Assembly: GCA_024636295.1 (NCBI GenBank)
Contig: JAGXHI010000068.1
Coordinates: 1-64,000 of the forward strand
Direction: 5' to 3'
DNA from: Desulfuromonadales bacterium
GTDB lineage: Bacteria > Desulfobacterota > Desulfuromonadia > Desulfuromonadales > JAGXHI01
Length of the DNA: 64,000 nt
In this document: in pieces, positions 39,301-48,680 of the stretch
Position numbering within the stretch: position 1 is the first letter of the stretch
Layout of the letters: the number at the start of each line of letters is the position of its first letter
Notes under the pieces: model-generated
Seen by the model: only the letters and a program-made list of their open reading frames with translations
What the model was told of the DNA's origin: nothing
Database searches by the model: none
Position numbers and translations under genes: made by a program

Positions 39301-40547
39301 GCGGCCGGAAACGCCCCTTGGACGGCCGCATCTGCTATATTCCCCGCATCATCAACCGGTCCTCCCGGCTGTTGGCCGCTGCGCTCGAGGCTGCGTTCGG
39401 CGGAACGTTCCGCATCGTCCCCGAAAGCGACGAACATACAACTCTGCTCGCCGCACCCCACCTCAACGGCGACGAATGCTATCCCCAGGTACTCACCCTC
39501 GGAGATTTTCTCAAGGTCCTCGAGTCGCCCGACTTCGATCCGGCCCGCACGGCCTTTTTTCTCCCCACCTCCAGCGGTCCCTGCCGTTTCGGCCAGTACG
39601 GCGAGCTTCTCAAACAGGTTCTGGCCGAGCGCGGCGTCGGGAACATGCAGGTCCTTTCGCCGGGATTCGACGACGGCTACCTCGGCATGGGCTGGAAGGG
39701 GCTGCGCTACGTCTGGTGGTCGATTATTCTTTCCGACCTCCTGGAGCGGCTGCTGCTGCACACCCGCCCTTACGAGGTGCATCCGGGGCAGAGCGATGCG
39801 CTCTACGAGGAGAGCCTCGATGTCCTGTGCGCCCTCTTCACCGACCCCGCTCTGGACGGACGCGGCCTGCTGCGCGCCCTGCGGCGCACCCTGGCCGCGA
39901 GCGGCGAGCGATTCGGGGCGATACCCGTCGACCGCCTTCGTCCCAGGCCGCTGATCGGGGTGGTGGGGGAGATCTTCTGCCGGCTGAACAGCTTCAGCAA
40001 CGACCAGGCGGTGCGCCGCATCGAGGCGGCCGGGGGGGAGGCCTGGATGACCGGTTTCTCCGAGTGGCTCCTCTACGCCGCCGCCTGGGACCGCATCGAA
40101 CGGAGAGAGGCGGGCCGCGCCTTCTCCCCCGGCGCCTGGCGCAGCGCGCTTCTGGAGGCCCTGCTGCGGCGTGACGAGCACCGCCTGTCCCGGGCTCTCG
40201 GCGAGCTGCTCGCCGCGCGTCCCGAGCCAGGGCGGGTCACCGAGCTCCTCGAGCTGGCCCGCCCCTACCTGCCGCCCCAGGCCGGTCTCGGGGAGACGGT
40301 GCTCAGCCTCGGCCGGGCGGCCTACCTGCAGCGCGCCGGCGCCGACGGCATCCTCGACATCAGCCCCTTCGGCTGCATGAACGGGATCGTCAGCCAGGCG
40401 ATCTATCCCGCCCTCAGCCGCGATTACGGCGGCATCCCCATACGCACCCTCTATTACGACGGAAGCGGCGGCGGACGTGACGAGGAGATCGCCCTGTTCC
40501 TCGAGCTGGCCGCCGCCTATCGGCGAAAAAAGGGAAAAAAGGATTGA
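39297..40547 (+). CDS. 2-hydroxyacyl-CoA dehydratase/activase-related protein (HgdB-like)
   Basis: NGDECYPQVLTLGDFLK, PTSSGPCRFGQYGELLKQVL, SPFGCMNGIVSQAI; ATGA overlap with upstream gene. Confidence 0.85.
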   Translation: MSGRKRPLDGRICYIPRIINRSSRLLAAALEAAFGGTFRIVPESDEHTTLLAAPHLNGDECYPQVLTLGDFLKVLESPDFDPARTAFFLPTSSGPCRFGQYGELLKQVLAERGVGNMQVLSPGFDDGYLGMGWKGLRYVWWSIILSDLLERLLLHTRPYEVHPGQSDALYEESLDVLCALFTDPALDGRGLLRALRRTLAASGERFGAIPVDRLRPRPLIGVVGEIFCRLNSFSNDQAVRRIEAAGGEAWMTGFSEWLLYAAAWDRIERREAGRAFSPGAWRSALLEALLRRDEHRLSRALGELLAARPEPGRVTELLELARPYLPPQAGLGETVLSLGRAAYLQRAGADGILDISPFGCMNGIVSQAIYPALSRDYGGIPIRTLYYDGSGGGRDEEIALFLELAAAYRRKKGKKD

Positions 40548-40650
40548 AATAGGATTGATTTTTCATTAGGATGTCCGGTAGTTCCCTTTGGAATCTCAAA
40601 AAAACCTTCACCCAGAAGGCGCAGGGGTCCCGAAGGAGTTCAAGAAACCC

Positions 40651-40680
40651 CATCTCACCCCATCTCACCCCATCTCACCC
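40651..40680. repeat. Three perfect tandem copies of a 10-bp unit (catctcaccc)
   Basis: catctcaccc catctcaccc catctcaccc. Confidence 0.95.
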
Positions 40681-40806
40681 CAACTGATCTTCTCTCCGTT
40701 TTGCCGGAGCCCCAGCGAAGCGACGAGTCTGCTGCCAAACGATTATCATGCCTGTCCATCGGGGCGCTACGCCCCCCGGGCCTGTCTTTCAATCAAGGGA
40801 GGAATC

Positions 40807-41631
40807 ATGAAAAGGACGTACTGGATCGATCTGGCGCTCCTGCTGTTTTTTGCGGGGCTGCTTTTTGCCATCGGCTGCGGTGAAAATCCCGATGAGCCAT
40901 CTGGCACCACTGGTGCGCACGGATCGGCAGTGATTACGGGCCCTTCCAACGCTTCATTGGGGGACCGGGTCACCTTCGATGGGAGCAGCAGCAAAAGTTA
41001 TGACTTACAAGGGGAATGGCATGTCCAGGATCCGGATAAAATTCCGGTGGATTGCGAGCTTTCGGACCAGGTCATAATACGCACACCCGCGTGGTACCCT
41101 GCGAATGATGGGGGTTCTTCCAGCAATTACTACATCACCTTCAAAGATGCAAAATGCACTATTACTCCCGATAAAACAGGGCGATATGCCGTAGATTTCT
41201 GTGCCCATGGGGAGACATTTAACGTGGGTACTCCCGGGAAGACGGTATGTGGTACGTTCACATATTTTAGTGTCTCCCAAAACGTCCCGACCGCCGTTTC
41301 GGTCTTGCCGGCCGAAAAGATTTTTTGGGTCGACGATTCCCGCACGCTGTCTCTGGAGGGCGCCGTCACCGACCCCGATGACACCCCCGCCCTGGAATGG
41401 CGCGTCGTCGGCGCCGAGAGGTGCGACGTGGCGCCCGCCTTCGACGCCCCGGCCAGTCTCACCCCGACCCTCACCGTGGGGAATCAATACGGATCGGACT
41501 GCACCTTCTCCGCGAAGCTGACCGCCACCACCGAAGGAGGCTCGGCCTTCGATGCCGTCACCGTGACGGTGAAGGCCCGGCCCTCGACCGGAGGAACCGG
41601 CGGCACGGGCGGCACCGGTTCGGGGGAGTAG
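40807..41631 (+). CDS. Lipoprotein with PKD-like domains and Gly/Thr tail, hypothetical
   Basis: SD ggagg; lipobox FAIGCGEN; C-terminal TGGTGGTGGTGSGE. Confidence 0.7.
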   Translation: MKRTYWIDLALLLFFAGLLFAIGCGENPDEPSGTTGAHGSAVITGPSNASLGDRVTFDGSSSKSYDLQGEWHVQDPDKIPVDCELSDQVIIRTPAWYPANDGGSSSNYYITFKDAKCTITPDKTGRYAVDFCAHGETFNVGTPGKTVCGTFTYFSVSQNVPTAVSVLPAEKIFWVDDSRTLSLEGAVTDPDDTPALEWRVVGAERCDVAPAFDAPASLTPTLTVGNQYGSDCTFSAKLTATTEGGSAFDAVTVTVKARPSTGGTGGTGGTGSGE

Positions 41632-41677
41632 GCCCTCGGGTTTTGAATTGCTCATGACATTTTTCCGGAGGACGACC

Positions 41678-42493
41678 ATGAAGATAGAACAAAGAACCTG
41701 TTTTGTGTTGATCCTTTTTGCGCTGCTGGCCTTCTCCCTTTTTGCCGGCGGCTGCTCCAGCGGTGATTCGTCCGACCCCGACCCCAACCCGCGGCCCAAT
41801 GCGGCCCAGAAGAAGGTGGACGAGGGGCAGGCGGCCCTTGAGGCCGGCGACTACAATACAGCGGTCTCCAACCTGGCCGAGGCCGACGCCCTGGCCCCCA
41901 ACGACCCCGAGATCCGCACCCTGCGGGCGACCGCCTACGCCAGCCGCGCGGGGGTGTCGGTGGACTCGCTCACCGAGAGCCTGACCGACCACTACACCGA
42001 CGGTAGCACCGCCCTCGCTCCCGCCCCCCTGCCCAAGATCATCGGCCTCATGAACTACGCGGACCCCGGCGAGTTCGCCGTGCGGACTATGGACACCGGC
42101 AAAGCCCTCGACCTGATGGTGGCCGGCGATCCCACCCTCGCGTCCCTCGGCGACGAGGACCGGGCCACCGTCGGAGCCCTGGCCATGGTCCACACCCTGC
42201 AGCAGACGACCCTGATCCTGGAGGGGAACAGCCCCGCCCGGCTCACCGACGCGGAAATCGAGACCCTGGTGAGCGCCAACTACGCCGACCATCAGGAGGG
42301 CCTCAACCGGGCCGTGGCCGTCGCCGCCCATACCAGGGGCGATCTCATCGCCGCCATGACCGACCCGCTCACCGAGCTGGTCGCGTCAGGCGAGGTGGAG
42401 ACGCTTCTCGCCGATTACGGCATGGATGATGGGGAGGTGACCGAACAGGAACTTCTGGACTTGCTGCAGGGGCTCAACGATCCGGCGCCCTAG
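41678..42493 (+). CDS. TPR-containing lipoprotein, hypothetical
   Basis: FAGGCSSG lipobox; VDEGQAALEAGDYNTAVSNLAEADALAPNDPEIRTLRATAYASR. Confidence 0.75.
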   Translation: MKIEQRTCFVLILFALLAFSLFAGGCSSGDSSDPDPNPRPNAAQKKVDEGQAALEAGDYNTAVSNLAEADALAPNDPEIRTLRATAYASRAGVSVDSLTESLTDHYTDGSTALAPAPLPKIIGLMNYADPGEFAVRTMDTGKALDLMVAGDPTLASLGDEDRATVGALAMVHTLQQTTLILEGNSPARLTDAEIETLVSANYADHQEGLNRAVAVAAHTRGDLIAAMTDPLTELVASGEVETLLADYGMDDGEVTEQELLDLLQGLNDPAP

Positions 42494-42549
42494 ACGTCCC
42501 GGGCAGACCCAGGGTCTACGGATGACAGACGAATGAATAATTTTCAAAA

Positions 42550-42578
42550 CCAATGCCCGGGCTCGCCTCGGGCATTGG
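42550..42578. terminator. Stem-loop, probable terminator
   Basis: CCAATGCCCG-ggctcgcct-CGGGCATTGG. Confidence 0.7.
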
Positions 42579-42599
42579 TCTAATCGCCGCGATGGTGCC

Positions 42600-43388
42600 A
42601 TGACGTCTCAATTGCGCCGTGAATGGCGGGAATTTATCGCCGCCGTGCGCCGGCTGGACCCCCAGACGGCATTCGTTCTGGTCGCCGCCGCTCTCTTTGC
42701 CCTGATCCAGGCCACCTTCGGCGGGCGGCATTTTTTTTCGGCGGAGTTTTCTCACCTTTTCGGAAGAGAGTTTCGGGAACTGGCAGGGTGGGCCTGGTGG
42801 TTCGGCCTGCGGGGGCTGACGGGTTTCATCCTGCCGGCGCTGTGCCTGCGCCTGATCTTCAAGCGCTCTGCAGCCGAGATGGGTCTGGGCCTTGGCGACT
42901 GGAAGCTGGCCCGGACGATCGTTCTGGTCTATCTGCCGCTGGCTTTCCTCGGCGCGTGGGTGCTCTCCGGCCAGGCGGCGTTTCAGGTGCGATACCCTCC
43001 CTTTCGCCCGGCCGCCTTCCACTGGGGTCTGTTCTTCACCTTCGAGGCCTTCTCCCTCTTTTACTGGATCGGCTGGGAGTACCTGTGGCGCGGCTTCGTC
43101 TTGTTCGGCACCGCCCGCACCTTCGGAGTTTACGCCATTTTCATCCAGATGGTGCCCTTTGCGATGCTGCACTACGGTAAGCCCCTGCCGGAAGCAATCC
43201 TTTCCATTGCCGGCGGCCTGGCGGTCGGTGCGCTGGTGTGGCGCTGCCGCGCCTTCTGGATCGCCGTGCCCCTGCACGTGACTCAGATCTTTGCCCTGGA
43301 TTTCTGGTGCGCCCTGCGCCACCGCACCGGCATCTCCGGCATCGGCCCGGAGGACCTGATCGATCTGCTGCGGGGTTGGCTTGGATAA
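42600..43388 (+). CDS. CPBP-family (CAAX-protease-like) intramembrane protein
   Basis: Polytopic; GWEYLWRGFVLFG motif; VPFAMLHYGKPLPEAILSIAGGLAVGAL. Confidence 0.82.
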   Translation: MTSQLRREWREFIAAVRRLDPQTAFVLVAAALFALIQATFGGRHFFSAEFSHLFGREFRELAGWAWWFGLRGLTGFILPALCLRLIFKRSAAEMGLGLGDWKLARTIVLVYLPLAFLGAWVLSGQAAFQVRYPPFRPAAFHWGLFFTFEAFSLFYWIGWEYLWRGFVLFGTARTFGVYAIFIQMVPFAMLHYGKPLPEAILSIAGGLAVGALVWRCRAFWIAVPLHVTQIFALDFWCALRHRTGISGIGPEDLIDLLRGWLG

Positions 43389-43442
43389 GTCTCCTCAGTG
43401 GCCCTTTCGCTGGCGGCAGACATTTTCTTCAAAGGTGTTATA

Positions 43443-44042
43443 ATGAATGGCATGGACGATCTGGAAGTCTTCTTCGATTACGTCTGACCCTGGTGTTACT
43501 TCGGTGCCGTGCGCACCGAGCAGTTGCGCGAGGAGTTCGACCTGACCCTGCGCCACACGGTCTTTCCGCTGCATCCGGAAACTCCGCCGGGTGGCCTGGA
43601 GCTGTCCGAGCTGTTTGCCGGCAGAGGTAAAGATCTGGGGGCGATGTTTCAGCGTCTGCAAAATGCGGCCGCCGAGGTCGGTGTGCCGCTCGGAAAGCGC
43701 AGCCGCACCTACAACAGCCGCCGCGTGCAGGAACTGGGAAAGTGGGCCGAGGAGCAGGGGAGGGGCGATGCTTTCCGCGAGGCCGTCTATCACGCCTATT
43801 TCGTCTCCGGGGAAAACATCTATCTTCCTGAGACCCTCTCCGCCATCGCCACAAAGGCTGGACTTGACGCCGAGGAGGCGCTGCAGGCCGTGCGCGAGGA
43901 GCGCTACGCTTCCGCGGTCGATGCCGACTGGCTGCGGGCTCGCGATCTCGGAGTCAGCGCCGTGCCGACCCTTCGCTATGAGGGGCGCACCCTGGTCGGT
44001 TTCACTCCCTATGAGAATATGCGACAGCTGATTATCGGCTGA
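43443..44042 (+). CDS. FrnE/DsbA-family oxidoreductase, predicted selenoprotein (UGA at 43485-43487 = Sec; UPWC active site)
   Basis: In-frame ATG 43443 (or 43452): MNGMDDLEVFFDYV-UGA-PWCYFGAVRTEQLREEF... continuous to stop 44042; UGA occupies the Cys of (C)PWC; hairpin downstream. Confidence 0.87.
43501..43519 (+). promoter_or_regulatory. Candidate bacterial SECIS element
   Basis: TCGGTGC-CGTGC-GCACCGA 7-bp stem with G/U in loop, about 20 nt after the UGA. Confidence 0.7.
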
Positions 44043-44069
44043 AGAGGTTTTCCTGCCGGCAAAAACTAT

Positions 44070-44109
44070 AGGAGACCGCCCTGTTCGGGGCGGCCTCCTT
44101 TGTTTTTTT
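44070..44109 (+). terminator. Intrinsic terminator of the selenoprotein gene
   Basis: AGGAGaCCGCCC-tgttcg-GGGCGGcCTCCT followed by TTGTTTTTTT. Confidence 0.88.
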
Positions 44110-44133
44110 GGATGTGAACACCTCGGCGGCGGT

Positions 44134-44313
44134 TTACAGAGGTCTTGGCCTGCAGAGGTTCTCGGGGTGGTGGGTTTCTCTTCTGCAGTTGGTGCAGACA
44201 TAACGGGGATTCTCGAAAATCTTCTCGACTTCGGGATTCATCACCGTCGGTTTCAGCTGGCAGGCATGAAGATCACAATGTTCCTCGGGGTTTTCGCAGT
44301 CGTTTTCAGCCAT
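44134..44313 (-). CDS. Small Cys-rich protein (59 aa), not in ORF track
   Basis: SD GGAAGGAG; MAENDCENPEEHCDLHACQLKPTVMNPEVEKIFENPRYVCTNCRRETHHPENLCRPRPL*. Confidence 0.78.
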   Translation of the reverse strand: MAENDCENPEEHCDLHACQLKPTVMNPEVEKIFENPRYVCTNCRRETHHPENLCRPRPL

Positions 44314-44396
44314 GGGCTTTCTCCTTCCTGTTACCTAAAATGTATCGCAGATCCTTCCGGCGTCAACTTCCGTCATCTTCCCTAGGCTTCAGACGA

Positions 44397-44828
44397 TCAG
44401 CTTTTCAGCAGAAACGTTCTCTGCCGTCTCTGGGCATAATCGAACTCGTGAATCATTTTCCAGAAAAAGATCAATCTTCGCCGTGTCGCCGGCAACCGGC
44501 TCAAGGCTGTTGCGCAGGCCATGGCGCTCCAGAGGATCAACTTTCCGCCGCTATAATCGAAACCTGATTCCCTTCGGATGAAACCGTAACCATAATAGAA
44601 TAGAAATCCGCACAGAACCGCGATCACGGTGAGCTGGAACATCAGCCGCAGAATGATGCCGGGGTCGACATGATTCACGGAGGGCTTGCCCGCCAGACGT
44701 TTCCACCTGGCATTGATCAGTGCAAGCAGGCAGAGGATGACGCCGACCAGAGAGTCCATGATGCGAATGAGCAGATATCCGGAAACAATGCCCCAGGCCA
44801 TGGCTATAGCGATGATGTCGATGCTCAT
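44397..44828 (-). CDS. Membrane protein, hypothetical
   Basis: Hydrophobic segments IIAIAMAWGIVSGYLLI, LVGVILCLLALI, LTVIAVLCGFLFYY. Confidence 0.65.
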   Translation of the reverse strand: MSIDIIAIAMAWGIVSGYLLIRIMDSLVGVILCLLALINARWKRLAGKPSVNHVDPGIILRLMFQLTVIAVLCGFLFYYGYGFIRRESGFDYSGGKLILWSAMACATALSRLPATRRRLIFFWKMIHEFDYAQRRQRTFLLKS

Positions 44829-44862
44829 AATATTTATCTTCTCCGCCCTTCTCCAAAGACGT

Positions 44863-45519
44863 TCATGCCGGCTCTGCAAGCAATAAACGGTTTTTCGGGG
44901 TGATATCCCTCGGAATGATTTGTGTGTAGATCTTGTAACCCTGGGAGCTCAGCCGTGCCGCCCGGGTGGCGTCAATCGCCAGCGGCCCATCCATCCATCC
45001 CTGGAGCCCTCCCATATTCCCATCATCCAGATGGTGGCAGCATGGCAGCACCGCTACCCTGGAGCCCGCGACCATCGCCCGTTCCAGAACGAGGTCGGTC
45101 AACGCCCCGCAGGCGTGGACGGAAACGACCAGGTCGTCCGGTGTAAGGGCGATCTTCTCTATCTCTCCCTGCTCAAACCGGATCCGCCCGCGAAGTCGAG
45201 GCCACGTCTCTTCAAGCGCTGCAGCAAGCGCCCCGGCGCTTTCAGGAATATGAAGGTCGACGGCCAGCGCTTCCGGCGAGCTGTCGTCGAGAAGCATCAG
45301 TATATAGGCCAGAAGACCGTGCCCGCAAGCCAGGTCGACTACACGCCCTCCGCGGAAACGGCGCCGCACCCGACGGGCCGTCTCCCAGGCCTCGAACAGC
45401 TCTTTTCGCGGCAGACACCCGGCATGGCATACGGAACGGGCGATGCGGTCGAACAAGGTTTCCCCGTCAAACCGGGAGAGCTGATGGTCATTGAGCCGGT
45501 TGCGGGAGGATCGATCCAT
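44863..45519 (-). CDS. SAM-dependent methyltransferase family protein
   Basis: GGRVVDLACGHGLLAYILMLL motif I; LVVSVHACGALTD; AVLPCCHH. Confidence 0.85.
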   Translation of the reverse strand: MDRSSRNRLNDHQLSRFDGETLFDRIARSVCHAGCLPRKELFEAWETARRVRRRFRGGRVVDLACGHGLLAYILMLLDDSSPEALAVDLHIPESAGALAAALEETWPRLRGRIRFEQGEIEKIALTPDDLVVSVHACGALTDLVLERAMVAGSRVAVLPCCHHLDDGNMGGLQGWMDGPLAIDATRAARLSSQGYKIYTQIIPRDITPKNRLLLAEPA

Positions 45520-45641
45520 GATCGGTTCCTGGCTGGGAGAGGGCGAATATCCGGAAAGAACGACAAAGCAGGAGATTACTTTTGATTCCTGAAACTTGTC
45601 AAAGATAATGCGACAAGGATTCGAATTCTTCCTGAACGCAA

Positions 45642-45668
45642 CGAAGGCGGGCCATCGGTCCGCCTTCG
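45642..45668. terminator. Hairpin terminator, sequence-related to 46363-46390
   Basis: CGAAGGCGG-gccatcggt-CCGCCTTCG. Confidence 0.75.
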
Positions 45669-45862
45669 AGTTAACCGGATCTATTTCAATAAATTCCAGG
45701 ACCTTATCTTTTTTTATTTTTTTCACGCAAGCCGGACCTGACGTCGCTGCGAAGCCATCAAGCCGAAATCAGACCTTTATCTCTCGATGTCCACTCTCCT
45801 TCCATGGTCCCAAAGGAGGATAGAAATGAGGCCTCGATTGACAAGTGAGGATCTCGGTTTTG

Positions 45863-46147
45863 TTACGATTCCAGCTCCAGCATCCGGCAGGCAGCGGAGA
45901 AAGCGGCTTCCAGCCGCTCCCGATCAGGAGGGGCTTCGGCCTCGCTGAGAACGACGATGTCGGCGATGGTCTTTTCCACCTCGGAGGGCGATTCCTCGGA
46001 CAGATCACCGGCGCGTACCAGCAGTCGGCTCCAGATGAGGAGTCCCTGCAGGTTTTCCGCCTGGGCATAATACAGGACGTTCATCAGAGCGGTAAGGCGT
46101 ACTTCCTCGGCGTTGATCGGGGGGTACATTTCAAAATTTTCGGGCAT
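45863..46147 (-). CDS. Small hypothetical protein
   Basis: MPENFEMYPPINAEEVRLTALMNVLYYAQAENLQGLLIWSRLL... Confidence 0.6.
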   Translation of the reverse strand: MPENFEMYPPINAEEVRLTALMNVLYYAQAENLQGLLIWSRLLVRAGDLSEESPSEVEKTIADIVVLSEAEAPPDRERLEAAFSAACRMLELES

Positions 46148-46362
46148 AGACAGTCTCTCCCAGGAATGACGGGCACGGCTTGCAGGAGCACCGGACCCAA
46201 AGACGGGATGCGGATGGCGCTGCCGTTCACCGGCTTCTTTCTGGCGGATGACCACGGGCCTCGAGGGGCGAATGAAAGATACCAGACAGCCGACTTATTT
46301 TTAAAAACGTGCCGTCGCTGACAGACAAGAAGATCACGATGTTTCTCGAAGTCGAAAAGGAA

Positions 46363-46390
46363 CGAAGGCGGACCATCCGATCCGCCTTCG
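46363..46390. terminator. Hairpin terminator downstream of elbB
   Basis: CGAAGGCGGa-ccatccga-tCCGCCTTCG. Confidence 0.75.
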
Positions 46391-46417
46391 CAGTATTCCG
46401 GTTTGGAAAAGGAGCAA

Positions 46418-47080
46418 TCAGATCAGCTCCAGCACTGCCTTAACCGTTTTCTCGATCCCCTCCGCCGCCTCGCTGATGCGGCCTGCGAGCATGTAGGCAG
46501 GGGTGGAGACAATTTTGTTTTCCCTGTCAATCACGAACTCGTTCACCGGGCAGGCCTCGTGGGTGGAGCCCATCGCCTCCAGGGCGCTGGCCGTATCCTT
46601 GTCGCTGCCTATGGTGAGTTTGTGGGCCAATTTGTCATTGCCGAGGACTTTGGACACCAGAGCAGGGGCGATACATATGGCGGCAAGCGGCTTTTTGGCC
46701 TTGACCACCTCCCGCACCAGGCGGGCCACCTCGGGGTGGATGTCGCAGTCGGGACCTTTTACGGCAAAATCGCACAGGTTTTTGGCCGCGCCAAAACCTC
46801 CGGGAAAAAACAGAGCGTCGATATCAGAGACGTTTACATCTTTAACATTTTTAACGGCCCCCCGGGCAATTCGCGCCGATTCGACCAGAACATTGCGTTT
46901 CTCACCCTCTGCCGGTTCACCCGTCAAGTGGTTGACCACATGCATCTGCTCCATATCCGGCGCCATGCAGACGGCTTCGGCGCCGGCCCGGTCCAGGGCC
47001 AGCAGCGTGATGACCGCTTCATGGATTTCACTGCCGTCGTAAACGCCGCAACCCGAGAGAACCACTCCAACTTTTGCCAT
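46418..47080 (-). CDS. elbB: Isoprenoid biosynthesis glyoxalase ElbB (DJ-1/PfpI superfamily)
   Basis: VGVVLSGCGVYDGSEIHEAV, LFFPGGFGAAKNL, PLAAICIAPAL. Confidence 0.93.
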   Translation of the reverse strand: MAKVGVVLSGCGVYDGSEIHEAVITLLALDRAGAEAVCMAPDMEQMHVVNHLTGEPAEGEKRNVLVESARIARGAVKNVKDVNVSDIDALFFPGGFGAAKNLCDFAVKGPDCDIHPEVARLVREVVKAKKPLAAICIAPALVSKVLGNDKLAHKLTIGSDKDTASALEAMGSTHEACPVNEFVIDRENKIVSTPAYMLAGRISEAAEGIEKTVKAVLELI

Positions 47081-47339
47081 AAAACTTTACCTCCTTTGTT
47101 GGTCATTCAATCCGCTTCTTCGATCAGGAATTTTGTCTGTAAGAGCAATTTAGCGCAGGTAAAAATCGCCATTTCGATTAGAATTTTCTTTTCATTTCTT
47201 CCTGTTTTTACCTTCAGGACATGAACAAGTCAAGGTTAAATATGCTCTGAAATATAATTAGCAATTTTTCATATCGACTCTTGATGCCATTCTCACAGCC
47301 GGTAGACTGATGGTGGGCGGATAAGGGGGTCAGGCGGAA

Positions 47340-48527
47340 ATGATGACGAAAACTTCATGTGGCGTTCTCCTGTCGTTTTTTTGCATTCTGGCGATTCTTC
47401 CTGCTTTGAACGGATGTGGGGGGGAGGAGGGGCTGGTCGAGAGTTCGGCCGTTCTGAATTTTCCTCCGACGGCCGAGGCCGGTCCCGACCGGACAGTCCT
47501 GCCCGGAGAAGAGGTTCTTCTCGATGGCAGTGCAAGCAGCGACCGCAATGGTGATTCATTATCCTTTTTCTGGAGGTTCATCTCCCGACCGACCGGCAGT
47601 TCGGCCGTTCTGTCCGATCCCGCCGCGATTATGCCTGCCTTTATCGCAGATGCAGGGGGAAACTATGTTCTCGAACTGGCCGTCAATGACGGGCAAAACG
47701 AAGATAACGACCTCGTGACGATCCGGGCGGCCGAACCGGAGGAGAATCTTCCTCCCGAGGCGGATGCGGGACTCGATCGTACGGTTCGGACTGGCGTTCC
47801 ATTGCTGCTCGATGGAAGGCAAAGCAGCGATCCCGAGGGAGATCTTCTCCGCTATTCCTGGGAAATCATCTCCCATCCCGGCGACAGCCTGGCCGTCATC
47901 TCCGGGCCGCTCACCTCAACGCCCGTCCTTGTTCCGGATGCAGTCGGTGAATTCGCTCTTGATCTTGTCGTGAGGGATTCCCTGGGTGCGAGCGCCACGG
48001 ACCGGATCGTTCTGACGGCGGTTCCGGGATCCCCGCCTCCAGCGGGAAATCGCGAGCCTTTGGCCAATGCGGCGCCCGATCGCCTCGTTCCCACGGGTGC
48101 GCTGGTGACCATCGACGGCGGGGAAAGCTTCGATCCAGACGGGGATGAGCTTTTCTTTTTCTGGAGTCTGATCGAAAAGCCTGCTCAAAGTGAAACCTCT
48201 CTGGTGGACCCTGCCGGTTCCATCGCTATCTTCCGGGCGGATGCAGCGGGTGATTATCATTTGCAATTGACAGTCACCGATGGATTTGCAACCAGCGATC
48301 CGGATTTTGCGATCGTCACCTCCAGTCCGTCTCCGCCGGATGGAATGGGTCTCTATGACAGCCTCTGCAGTGTCTGCCACAGCCTCGGACTTCACGATCC
48401 ATTGGGAGCGCCCGAGCTGTCCGGACAAGGTGAACTGCTGCCTCTGGTTTTCGATCCGGTCCACAAAGAACGGGTTCTATCCCCCGGAGAAATTCTTGCT
48501 CTTCGGGATTTCATCGATTTTCAATAA
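47340..48527 (+). CDS. Lipoprotein with repeated PKD/REJ-like domains and one CxxCH heme motif
   Basis: Lipobox LNGCGGEEG; repeats (P)EADAGLDRTV...LLLDGRQSSDPEGDLLRYSW; CSVCH near C-terminus. Confidence 0.82.
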   Translation: MMTKTSCGVLLSFFCILAILPALNGCGGEEGLVESSAVLNFPPTAEAGPDRTVLPGEEVLLDGSASSDRNGDSLSFFWRFISRPTGSSAVLSDPAAIMPAFIADAGGNYVLELAVNDGQNEDNDLVTIRAAEPEENLPPEADAGLDRTVRTGVPLLLDGRQSSDPEGDLLRYSWEIISHPGDSLAVISGPLTSTPVLVPDAVGEFALDLVVRDSLGASATDRIVLTAVPGSPPPAGNREPLANAAPDRLVPTGALVTIDGGESFDPDGDELFFFWSLIEKPAQSETSLVDPAGSIAIFRADAAGDYHLQLTVTDGFATSDPDFAIVTSSPSPPDGMGLYDSLCSVCHSLGLHDPLGAPELSGQGELLPLVFDPVHKERVLSPGEILALRDFIDFQ

Positions 48528-48680
48528 GCAGGAATTCTTCACATGAAAATACGTTGAATTAACGACTTGGATACAAATCATTTTCGCTGAACAAAAAATT
48601 TTGCAAAATTGACAAACTTAATTGTTGTGATCTAATAAGAAGAATTTTTATCCTTTTTCTTCGCAGCATTCAGCACTTAG

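Noticed and set aside
40651-40680. Three 10-bp tandem repeats considered as possible CRISPR-like or regulator-binding array
   Set aside because: No spacers and only three adjacent units; likely slippage-type microsatellite, kept only as a repeat feature
40588-40806. N-terminal extension of the 40807 lipoprotein ORF
   Set aside because: Includes the 10-bp tandem repeat; SD and signal peptide support start at 40807
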